Below, piece by piece: positions 31,801 to 40,600 of a stretch of DNA of 64,000 nt; position 1 is the first letter of the stretch, and every line of letters begins with the position of its first letter. Where the stretch lies: the NCBI GenBank assembly GCA_942493245.1, contig OW818685.1, forward strand, positions 2,232,001 through 2,296,000, written 5' to 3'. The notes beneath the pieces were generated by a model. It was given only the letters and a program-made list of their open reading frames with translations, was not told the origin of the DNA and did no database searches. The position numbers and the translations under genes are program-made. This stretch comes from DAOPYU01 sp942493245 (GTDB lineage Bacteria; Sumerlaeota; Sumerlaeia; UBA8349).

Positions 31801-33690
31801 ATGTTCAAGCAGTACCGCAGATTTTCAATGATTACGAGTATTCTTTTGTTCACGTTGATGCTGTCCGCACAAGGCCGGGCAACTGAATCCCCGGAAGAAA
31901 CTCAGCCGGTAGCAGCGGGTCCCGTTTCGAACGGGCAAGTCCCCTTTTTCGACATCATTGAGGATCCCTTCGAATCGTTTAACCGGACCATGTGGAGTTT
32001 CAACAAGGGGATGTTCAATTGGGTTATTTACCCAATCAATAAGGGCTATCAATTTATCGCCCCGGAACCCGTGCGCAGAAGCATTGGAAAATTCGGCTGG
32101 AATCTCAAATATCCTGTCCATGTGATCAACAATCTTCTCCAGGGGAAATTCGATGGCGCCGCTGCGGAAAGCGAACGGTTCCTGATTAATACGACAGTCG
32201 GTCTGGTGGGTTTCTTTGATCCGGCGACCAGCAAATTTCAGATCGCTCCGTCTCGTGAGGATTTTGGCCAGACCCTGGGCTATTGGGGAAAAGGGGGGGG
32301 ATCCTATCTGATGCTTCCCTTCATCGGACCGAGCAGTGAGCGCAATTTCGTTGGGCGGCTTGTGGATTTTCCTTTCGATATCTCCTCCTGGATTTTTGGA
32401 GCGCGCGCATTCCTCACCAACAACAAAATGAGTTTCAACAGCGACCGGCTTTCAAATCTGGTCAACAACGAGGCGGATCCCTATGCGCTCATCCGAAATC
32501 TCTGGGCGCTGGATCGTGAACGCCAGGTCCGCGACTATGAAGTTAAACCGATCGCAGGCGATTCCGAGCCTTCGCTCGATACCATCTTTCTTGCCTCCAG
32601 TGACCCCAAATTTGGATCCCGAGGCAAAACCCGACACGTTCTGATTCCTGAGACGGGCGGGGAGTTGCCATACACGTATTGGGTGCAGGATCAGCCGGCT
32701 CCGGTGGTGGTTATCCTGCCTGGCCTCGGAGGGCACCGTTTGGGACAGTCCACGGTGGGGTTGGCTGAGATGGCCTATAACAACGGCTATTCGGTCATTA
32801 CCCTCAGTTCCACGATGAACTGGGAATTCATGAGCAATGCCGCAACGACGCCGGTACCCGGACATCCGGCCTATGACAGTCTCGATGTCATTCGAGTGCT
32901 CAAGGTTATTCGGAATGATTTGCGCGCGCTCTATCCCGCGCATGGCACCTCGGTGGCCCTGCTTGGGTATTCTTTGGGGGGCATCCAGACCCTGCAAATC
33001 GCTGCGACCGAGGCCGCGGGGGCGACCGGTGGGAAAATGTTTGACCGTTATCTGGCCATCAATCCGCCGCCGGACTTATTCTATGCTCTGCGCCAACTGG
33101 ACAACTATTGCAATGCGCCCGCGCGCTGGCCTGCCGAGAGTCGTGAGGCCCTGTGCGAAAACACGCTCATGAAAGCCGTGGCGCTGGGGCAGGGGGAGAT
33201 CACTCCCACGGGCCAGATTCCGTTGACCCGCATCGAGTCCGAGTATCTCATCGGCCTCAGTTTCCGGATGGCCTTGCGCGATGTTATTTATGTCAGTCAG
33301 TCAAGACAAGACCTGGGTGTTTTGAAGGTTCCGGCCACCGAAGACTCGCGCCAGCCGAGATATGGCGAAATCAGGCAGTATGGCTATGGAGACTACATGG
33401 AAAAGTTCGTGTTGCCCTACTACCTGAGCCGCAAGGGCAAGACGATCTCCCGCGAAAAATTGCTGGCCATGGCCAATCTGTCTTCATTGACGTCGTGGCT
33501 GAAAAAGAACCCCAAAGTCTGGGTTCACACCAACGCCAACGATTTCCTGCTGCAGCCGAAGGATATTGACTGGTTCAAGACCACATTCGGTGAACGCTTT
33601 GTCCTCTTCAAAGAAGGTGGACACTTGGGAAATCTTTACGTGCCTCAAGTCCAGAAACGCATCATGGACTCATTGGCCGGCATGAAGTAG
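31801..33690 (+). CDS. MlaA (VacJ)-like domain fused to an alpha/beta hydrolase
   Basis: A 629-residue exported protein. After a signal peptide (residues 1-27, no lipobox Cys) comes an MlaA/VacJ domain (about 48-245): IEDPFESFNRTMWSFNKGMFNWVIYP, NNLLQGKFDGAAAESERFLINTTVGLVGFFDPA and EDFGQTLGYWGKGGGSYLMLPFIGPSSERN. MlaA removes mislocalised phospholipids from the outer leaflet of the outer membrane. The C-terminal half is an alpha/beta hydrolase with VVVILPGLGGH, nucleophile elbow GYSLGG (Ser391), and plausible Asp581 (NDFLLQP) and His608 (EGGHLGN). A single chain joining phospholipid extraction to a lipase-like enzyme is unusual. The next gene starts 92 bases downstream. Confidence 0.88.
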   Translation: MFKQYRRFSMITSILLFTLMLSAQGRATESPEETQPVAAGPVSNGQVPFFDIIEDPFESFNRTMWSFNKGMFNWVIYPINKGYQFIAPEPVRRSIGKFGWNLKYPVHVINNLLQGKFDGAAAESERFLINTTVGLVGFFDPATSKFQIAPSREDFGQTLGYWGKGGGSYLMLPFIGPSSERNFVGRLVDFPFDISSWIFGARAFLTNNKMSFNSDRLSNLVNNEADPYALIRNLWALDRERQVRDYEVKPIAGDSEPSLDTIFLASSDPKFGSRGKTRHVLIPETGGELPYTYWVQDQPAPVVVILPGLGGHRLGQSTVGLAEMAYNNGYSVITLSSTMNWEFMSNAATTPVPGHPAYDSLDVIRVLKVIRNDLRALYPAHGTSVALLGYSLGGIQTLQIAATEAAGATGGKMFDRYLAINPPPDLFYALRQLDNYCNAPARWPAESREALCENTLMKAVALGQGEITPTGQIPLTRIESEYLIGLSFRMALRDVIYVSQSRQDLGVLKVPATEDSRQPRYGEIRQYGYGDYMEKFVLPYYLSRKGKTISREKLLAMANLSSLTSWLKKNPKVWVHTNANDFLLQPKDIDWFKTTFGERFVLFKEGGHLGNLYVPQVQKRIMDSLAGMK

Positions 33691-33782
33691 CCTGACAGTT
33701 CTCACCTGATGTTCACATTGTCGTTGTGCTTGATTTTTATCACCAAGTCCCGTTGAGTGTGGTTGGAAGAGGAGAAGACAAG

Positions 33783-34664
33783 ATGAGAAAAGCAGGAAGA
33801 CTCCGATTGTGGTTGTCGGCAGCTTTGACGCTCATGATTGCTCTGAGTACGGGATGCATGAGTTTGACCAAGGATACGGGGAAGTCCAGTGCGGGTGGGT
33901 CCGTGATTCTTGGGCCGGAAGCGAGAGATCTGGCCGCTAAGCAGTTGGGCGGTCTGGTTGTTGAGGCCAAGGGAGGGGGCAAGGATATCCCCCTTACGAC
34001 TGGTCTCATACGGCAAGTCGCAGATAAAACGAAACCAGCGGTTGTCAGTATCTACGTCCAGACCAATACGCCGTATCGCTTGAAAATCTTGCCCTTCAGT
34101 CCATTGGGTGGCATTTCCCTGATGCTTCCGGGCGTGGGTTTGGGGTCGGGTTTCTTCATCCATCCCTCTGGTTACATTCTGACCAACAATCACGTGGTGG
34201 AAGATGCCGAAAAGATCCGGATCCAGACCGCGGACGGCAAAAACTATGATGTGTCCATTCTTGCCCGCGATCCGGTTTATGATCTGGCGCTTCTGAAAAC
34301 TACGTCTTCAACTCAGCAGGCATTCCCGGCAATTCCAATGGGCGATTCGGATGCCGCGGCTTCCGGAGACATGGTGATTGCCGTTGGCAATCCACTGGGG
34401 CTGGGGCATACGGTGACTGCGGGTATCGTCAGCCACACGGGAAGGAACCTCACGGGTGTTTCCCAGAACAAAGAGCGGCACGTTGAGTACATCCAGACCG
34501 ATACGGCCATCAATCCGGGTTCATCTGGAGGCCCGCTCGTTACCTTTAACGGCAACTGGATAGCCGTCAATACGGCTGGTTATACTCAGGCCCAGGGTCT
34601 CGGTTTTTCCGTACCGAGCCGACTGGTGCGCAAGTTTCTTGAAGAAATCCTCGCAGCCAAGTGA
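33783..34664 (+). CDS. Lipoprotein trypsin-like serine protease (HtrA/DegP-type, no PDZ)
   Basis: Envelope protease of 293 residues in the S1C family. The signal ends in the lipobox STGC, predicting a lipid anchor. The catalytic triad is visible: His137 in LTNNHVVED, Asp167 in YDLALLKT and Ser248 in NPGSSGGPLV. The protein stops shortly after the protease core and lacks any PDZ domain, in contrast to DegP or DegS. The start at 33783 has GAGGAG upstream. It ends at 34664, overlapping the GTG of a possible longer reading of the next gene. It may process or degrade proteins of the envelope island. Confidence 0.9.
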   Translation: MRKAGRLRLWLSAALTLMIALSTGCMSLTKDTGKSSAGGSVILGPEARDLAAKQLGGLVVEAKGGGKDIPLTTGLIRQVADKTKPAVVSIYVQTNTPYRLKILPFSPLGGISLMLPGVGLGSGFFIHPSGYILTNNHVVEDAEKIRIQTADGKNYDVSILARDPVYDLALLKTTSSTQQAFPAIPMGDSDAAASGDMVIAVGNPLGLGHTVTAGIVSHTGRNLTGVSQNKERHVEYIQTDTAINPGSSGGPLVTFNGNWIAVNTAGYTQAQGLGFSVPSRLVRKFLEEILAAK

Positions 34665-34672
34665 GAGTCTCC

Positions 34673-35734
34673 ATGACACAGGATCGAGATCCGCACAGAT
34701 TGAAAAAGAAAGCCTGCCGGGTAGCCTGGGTTTTTTTCATGGCTCTCGCGGGGTTATCCTTGATTTTGGGGCTTATCTGGGCTGTATTGGCTTTGTGGTT
34801 TGACGCCTCTTCCCAACGCTGGCTTGCGGGTGTGCTCTCGGTATCTTTTGTCGCTGGCTGCGTGGCGTTGTTTGTCTGGCTTCGTCCGATTGGGCGAGCC
34901 TTGCTTGCGGTCGTTGTTTTAATGCTTCTGGTCATTATCTGGTGGAATTTGATTCCGGCGCGTAATGATCGCGACTGGTTACCCGATGTGGCCCGGCTTG
35001 CCCGGGCCACTGTCGTTGGAGACCAATTAACGATCGAAAATGTTCGCAATTTCGAATATCGCAGCGAGACAGACTTCACGGAACATTGGGAGTCGAGAAC
35101 GTATGATCTGGCTCGATTGCAAGGCGCCGATTTATTTATTGCCTTCTGGGGGCCAACGCTCATCGCCCACACGATTGCCAGTTGGGAGTTTGCTGATGGT
35201 CCGCCGCTGGCCATCTCCATCGAAACGCGCAAAGAGCGGGGCGAGTCCTATTCGGCCCTGCGTGGCTTCTTCCGACAATTCGAACTGTACTATGTGGTGG
35301 CGGATGAGCGAGATACAATTCGACTGCGCACGAACTGTCGCGGCGAGCGGGTCTATCTTTACCGCATCCGCATGAGTCCGGCGGGCGCGCGGGCGGTTTT
35401 ACTCGATTACCTGAAGGAAGTGAACAGCCTGGCGGAGAAGCCACGCTGGTATAATGCGTTTACCCATAACTGTACGACCGCCATTCGCCATCATGCGCTT
35501 CAAGTGGGAGAAGGCCAGCCCTGGGACTGGCGGATAATGGCCAACGGTTACCTCGACGAACTGCTGTACAAATGCGAAAGAATTGACACGAGTTTGCCGT
35601 TTACCGAAATGAAAGAGCGAAGTGATATTACGGAGAAGGCCAGGGAGGCCGACAACGCGTCCGATTTTTCCATTCAAATCCGAAAAGACCTGCCGGGTGG
35701 GTCGAGGTCGGATGCATTCGTAGAAATGAGGTAG
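34673..35734 (+). CDS. DUF4105 (Lnb N-terminal periplasmic domain-like) membrane protein
   Basis: Protein of 353 residues with three N-terminal helices (VAWVFFMALAGLSLILGLIWAVLALWF, WLAGVLSVSFVAGCVALFVWL, ALLAVVVLMLLVIIWWNLIPA). A DUF4105 domain follows, marked by NVRNFEYRSETDFTEHWESRTYDL, HTIASWEFADGPPLAISIETRKERGESYS and the conserved FTHNCTTAIRHHA. DUF4105 is a papain-like periplasmic fold with a conserved Asn-Cys; a Cys protease or acyltransferase role is possible but unproven. The start could also be GTG 34661 (overlapping the protease stop); I prefer ATG 34673. The lipase gene follows after 6 bases, so this is an operon. Confidence 0.82.
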   Translation: MTQDRDPHRLKKKACRVAWVFFMALAGLSLILGLIWAVLALWFDASSQRWLAGVLSVSFVAGCVALFVWLRPIGRALLAVVVLMLLVIIWWNLIPARNDRDWLPDVARLARATVVGDQLTIENVRNFEYRSETDFTEHWESRTYDLARLQGADLFIAFWGPTLIAHTIASWEFADGPPLAISIETRKERGESYSALRGFFRQFELYYVVADERDTIRLRTNCRGERVYLYRIRMSPAGARAVLLDYLKEVNSLAEKPRWYNAFTHNCTTAIRHHALQVGEGQPWDWRIMANGYLDELLYKCERIDTSLPFTEMKERSDITEKAREADNASDFSIQIRKDLPGGSRSDAFVEMR

Positions 35735-35740
35735 AGAACA

Positions 35741-37609
35741 ATGATCCGAAAGGCTTTCATCGGTGCGGTATTCACTCTTGCATTATGTATTGTTGCTTGC
35801 GCCAGGCCGGTCGGAGTAAGACGGGCGGTCGAGGAAAAAGTCTATAGTAAATCGACAGAAAGCGTTTTGTCGGGCAAGCAAACGAGTGTCTTTCCCAGAC
35901 AATTCCTCCAGCGTCTCAGTTTTGCCGAACGGTTCGAGGAAGACCCTCAGGGGACGTTGGCCGATCTGCATAAGGGATTGGGGGGGGCTGATGATCACGA
36001 CCGGCTCTTCGCGCTGGCCGAGCTCTCTTTCTCTCATGCCAGGCGTTCCTCCGATCCGCAATACTTCCTGGCCGCAGCGCTGTACGCTTACGTTTTTCTC
36101 TTCCCCGATGACGACACCAGCGCTCCGCTCCCTTACGACCCCCGTTTGCTCCTGGCCATGGACATATACAACCGGTCGGTTGCAAATGGACTTCGCATTC
36201 CCAAAGGGGAGGGGATTGATCTGAGTTCCCGGCGTCTTGCCCTGCCTTTCGGCCACATGGATCTCTCCGTAGATCCCTCCGGTTTTAATTATGGAGGATA
36301 CAATCTTATTGATTTCATTCCCCTGGGTGATTTTGAAATCTATGGCTTCCGCAATCACTACCGCAAGCCCGGAATAGGCGCTCCACTTGCCGCTCGAGTC
36401 GAGACCGTTGCCGGTCGTTCTGCTAACACGTGGATGCCTTCTCAGGTCAAGATTCCGGTGACCGCTTTTTTGCGCTTTGAGCAGCCCCGTCGGGCCTTGA
36501 GCGATGGGCGTCTGTCCGGAAAGATTGAAGTCTATGACGTCGATGTGGCGCCCACGGTCGCCATTGATGAGCGCTTTGTGCCGCTGGCGGCCGATCCCAG
36601 TACGGCTTTGGCCTATCGCCTCAATAATTCACCGCTTTGGGATCTGGAAATAGCCGGATTTCGCAGTGGCGACTTCACGCTGTTCGGCGATAAGAAGGAA
36701 GGGGCGTTGGGTTTTCTTACGCCCTATCGCCCGGGTCGCATTCCGGTGGTTTTTGTTCATGGCACGGCTTCGAGTCCCGGACGCTGGGCAGAGATGGTGA
36801 ATGAACTGATGAGCGACTCCAATATTGCCAGCCGCTACCAGTTCTGGTTCTTCGTTTACAACAGCGGCAATCCGATTCCCCTTTCCGCCATGCACCTGCG
36901 TGAGAACTTGCAGGCGGCTGTGAAGGATATTGACCCGGAGGGCAAGGATACGGCGCTGCGCAACATGGTGGTGATCGGTCACAGCCAGGGGGGGCTGCTG
37001 ACAAAAATGACGGCTATAAACAGCGGAAACAAATTTTGGGAAAATGCCAGCAAGCAACCTTTCGACCAGGCAAAATTGCCCTCGGAAACCAAGGAATTGC
37101 TCAGACGCAGTTTGTTCGTTACCCCTCTTCCTTTTGTCACTCGTACTGTCTTTATCTGCACGCCTCACCGGGGAAGTTTTCTGACGGAAAACCTGATTGG
37201 AAGCATCGGGCGAAAACTCATAAACATTCCGGCAACAATGACTAAAGTGGGTTTGGATCTGGCGAGTCTGAATCCGGGAGAGGCGAAGAGAAAGGCGTTT
37301 CGCATTCCCACGGCCCTCGACAATATGGACTGGTCCAACCCCTTCCTGAAGACCCTCGCCGCCCTCCCCATCCAGGACGGAGTGCATGTGAATTCCATTG
37401 TGGCGGTCAAGGGAGATGGATCGCCGGAGAAGGGGGATGACGGCGTTGTCCGCTACAACAGCGCGCATCTCGAAAAGTCGGAATCCGAACTTATCGTGCG
37501 TTCCGGGCACTCCACCCAATCCTATCCGCCAACGATCGAAGAAGTCAGACGCATCCTCTACGAGCACGTGTCTTTCGTCCAGATCGGCACAAAAACGAAA
37601 GTGAAATGA
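35741..37609 (+). CDS. Lipoprotein alpha/beta hydrolase (lipase/esterase-like)
   Basis: Exported protein of 622 residues. The signal peptide ends in a lipobox-like IVAC. The N-terminal 330 residues are a helical and beta accessory region with no motif I recognise. The hydrolase core shows oxyanion segment VVFVHGTASSPGRW, nucleophile elbow GHSQGG (Ser415), a plausible acid in GDDGVV, and His590 in RSGHSTQ. This order fits lipases or phospholipases of the DUF676/palmitoyl-thioesterase-like kind. It overlaps the envelope island theme of MlaA-hydrolase and proteases. A 73-base gap separates it from the hybrid kinase gene. Confidence 0.82.
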   Translation: MIRKAFIGAVFTLALCIVACARPVGVRRAVEEKVYSKSTESVLSGKQTSVFPRQFLQRLSFAERFEEDPQGTLADLHKGLGGADDHDRLFALAELSFSHARRSSDPQYFLAAALYAYVFLFPDDDTSAPLPYDPRLLLAMDIYNRSVANGLRIPKGEGIDLSSRRLALPFGHMDLSVDPSGFNYGGYNLIDFIPLGDFEIYGFRNHYRKPGIGAPLAARVETVAGRSANTWMPSQVKIPVTAFLRFEQPRRALSDGRLSGKIEVYDVDVAPTVAIDERFVPLAADPSTALAYRLNNSPLWDLEIAGFRSGDFTLFGDKKEGALGFLTPYRPGRIPVVFVHGTASSPGRWAEMVNELMSDSNIASRYQFWFFVYNSGNPIPLSAMHLRENLQAAVKDIDPEGKDTALRNMVVIGHSQGGLLTKMTAINSGNKFWENASKQPFDQAKLPSETKELLRRSLFVTPLPFVTRTVFICTPHRGSFLTENLIGSIGRKLINIPATMTKVGLDLASLNPGEAKRKAFRIPTALDNMDWSNPFLKTLAALPIQDGVHVNSIVAVKGDGSPEKGDDGVVRYNSAHLEKSESELIVRSGHSTQSYPPTIEEVRRILYEHVSFVQIGTKTKVK

Positions 37610-37682
37610 AGGACGTTCCCGGCTCGGTCCCTGCCTGAAGCGGCAGTCGGTCTCTGAAACACCCATTGAAAGAGGCAAGGCA

Positions 37683-40600
37683 ATGACGATCGCGCGACGT
37701 TTGACGCTCCTGGTAGCCGTTCCGCTCCTGATCCTGATGGGTCTCAATCTTTTTACCCGGTTTAACCTGACCGAGATTGAGACGCGCAGCCGTTTTATGG
37801 CGACGACACAGATCGGCAGTCTGGCGGCATTGGGGAACATCTCGCGAGACTTTGAGGAATTGCGTGTCAGCGTCCGTGCGCATCTGTTGGGCCGCGACAA
37901 AGGGGAACAAGAGAAAAGTCGAGAGTCATTTGACGCCAGCAAAGCAACCTTGATCCAACTGCTCCGTAAGTATGCGGATACCCTCGTTTCGGATGAGAAG
38001 GATCGGAGGTTGCTGGACGAGTATCGGGATTTAAGTCTCCAGTGGATCGCTGGCGCCGAAAAGATCATGTCGTTATCCGAATCGGGTGAACGGGAAGAGG
38101 CCCTCACCCTGCTGATGGGACCACAAGCGGAACTCGGCGATCGCTTGGGTAAAATATCGAAAGAATGGATTTCCCAAAATGAAAAACTGGCCGTGACCTC
38201 TGGCGGCGCAGTGGTTGAAGCCATTGAATCATCGCGGAAGAACATACTCATCGCGGTGACCATCGCCCTGGTGTTTTCCGGTGCGCTGGGTTTCTGGACG
38301 ATCCGCAGAGTCATACATCCGATCCGCGTCCTGCAGACGTCGGTCGAGTTCATCGCGCACGGTGATTACGACAGGGAAGTGCCCTTTCAGAAGGCCGTGG
38401 ATGAAATCGGTCCATTAGCGCGCTCGATAGACGTCCTGAAACGGGGCGCTGCGGCCATGGAGGAACAACGGTGGGTAAAAGCCACCGCGGCCAGGATCGG
38501 CAACGATCTGCAGGGCACCCCCTCTCTGGCCGAATTCGGGCAACGGCTGATCTCAGGACTGGTCCCCGCCCTCGGGGGCGGCGTGGCTGCATTCTATGCG
38601 CTCGATGCCAGCCACGATCGCCTGCAAAGAATCGCCCACTATGGTCTGGCCGAAACCGCACAGGCTGCGAATTCGTTTCGCCTGGGCGAGGGGCTGGCCG
38701 GCCAGTGCGCGAAGGAACGCCAGCCAGTCACTCTGGAAAATCTACCTCCGGACTATCTCCGGATCTCCTCGGGACTTGGGGGGGCGAATCCGGTTCAAGT
38801 TGTAGCGTGGCCGCTGTTATCTCAGGATACCTTGTTGGGGGTACTGGAAATAGCGTCATTCCGTCCCTTCAACGCGCAGGAGCAAGTCCTGCTCGAAGAG
38901 TTGCTGCCAATGGCCACCCTGAGTCTGGAGATCCTGCAACGCAACCTGCGTACGCAGGAACTGCTCGACAAGACCCAGGAACAGGCCCGTCAGTTGGAAG
39001 AGCAGACCGAAGAACTCAGCCAGTCGCAGGAGGAATTGCTGGCGCAACAGCACGAACTGCTCCTGCAACGGCAGGAATTGACCGAGCAGCGCGAACAACT
39101 ACAAGTCAGCGAAGAACGCACGCGGCTGATCCTCGAATCCAGCGCTGAAGGCATTTTCGGCGTGGACACGGAAGGCCAGATAGACTTCGTCAATCCGGCC
39201 GTTGGCCAAATGCTCGGCTACACGACCGAGGAACTGATTGACCAACCCTCGCACAGTCTCATTCACCACCACCACATCGACGGCAGCGAATACCCACAGG
39301 AAGATTGTCCCATGTATGCCGCCTACAAGCACGGCAAGGCGAGCCGCATAGACAATGAGTGCCTCTGGCGCAAGGACGGTTCGACATTGCCGGTCGAGTA
39401 TGGCGCCACCCCGATTTTTAAAGACGGCGCGCTGGTGGGTGCGGTCATCAGCTTCACCGATATCACCGAGCGCAAACAGGCCGAGAATGCGCTCCGCGAC
39501 CATGCGGCGCTTCTGCAGGCGATGATAGATACCATTCCCTACCCGATTTTCTACAAAGGTTCCGACGCGCGATTCCTCGGCTTCAACCACGCCTACGAAC
39601 AGGCTTTCCGTATGCGGCGTGAGGATCTGATCGGGAAACGCATCCTCGACGTGGACTATCTGCCCGAGTCCGACCGAGTGGCATTTCAGGCAGAAGACGA
39701 GGCCGTCATTGCGTCCGCGGGAACGATACAAAAGGAACAGCCGATGCCCTTCGCCGATGGCAAGGTGCATGACACGCTCTATTTCGTTTCCGGTTTCCGC
39801 AAGGCGGACGGCACGCCCGGTGGCCTGGTCGGCACAATCGTGGACGTTTCCGACCGCAAGAAGGTGGAGGAAATCGAACGATTCAACCGCCTGGCTCTGG
39901 GACGAGAACAGCGGATCATTGATCTCAAACGGCAAATCAACGCGCTGGCAACCGAAATGGGGCGCGATATTCCGTTCCAGTCGCCCGAGCAGGCCGAAGA
40001 ACAGATTCAGGAAGAGGGGATGGACGCAAGTCTTCTGGCGACCGAGGACGAAACAACAATCAAGCGGGAATTTATCGAGTTGATTCGCGCGAATGAGTTA
40101 CAGGACATCTTCACGAATTTCTGTGAAGCAGTCGGGGTGGCCTCCGCCATTATTGATCTGGACGGAGTGATCCTGGCTTCTGCCCGCTGGCAACGCGTTT
40201 GCACAGACTTCCACCGCGTTAATGAGAAAAGCTGCGCGCGCTGCATCGAAAGCGATATAGATCTGGCGCTCAAATTGCGGGAGGGTGAGGACTATGCGAT
40301 CTATCGCTGCAAGAATGGCATGACCGATTGTGCATCTCCAATTGTCATAAGCGGCCATCACATTGCCAACGTATTTATCGGACAATTCCATCTTGCCCCC
40401 CCCGACGATTCCGTTTTTGAAGCGCAGGCACGGGAATATGGTTTCGATCCGGCGGCCTATCTGGAAGCCGTGCATGAAGCGCCGGTGATGGATGAAACAC
40501 GCCTCCCCTTCATTCTCGGATTCCTGGTGCGCTTCACAAAATTGATAGGTTCCTTCTCGGTTGAACAATGGCGCGCGCGCCAGGCGGAACTGGGTATTCG

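Noticed and set aside
36629..38353. Open frame of 574 codons on the minus strand
   Set aside because: Antisense to the lipase and the kinase start; rich in Ser/Arg with no domain.
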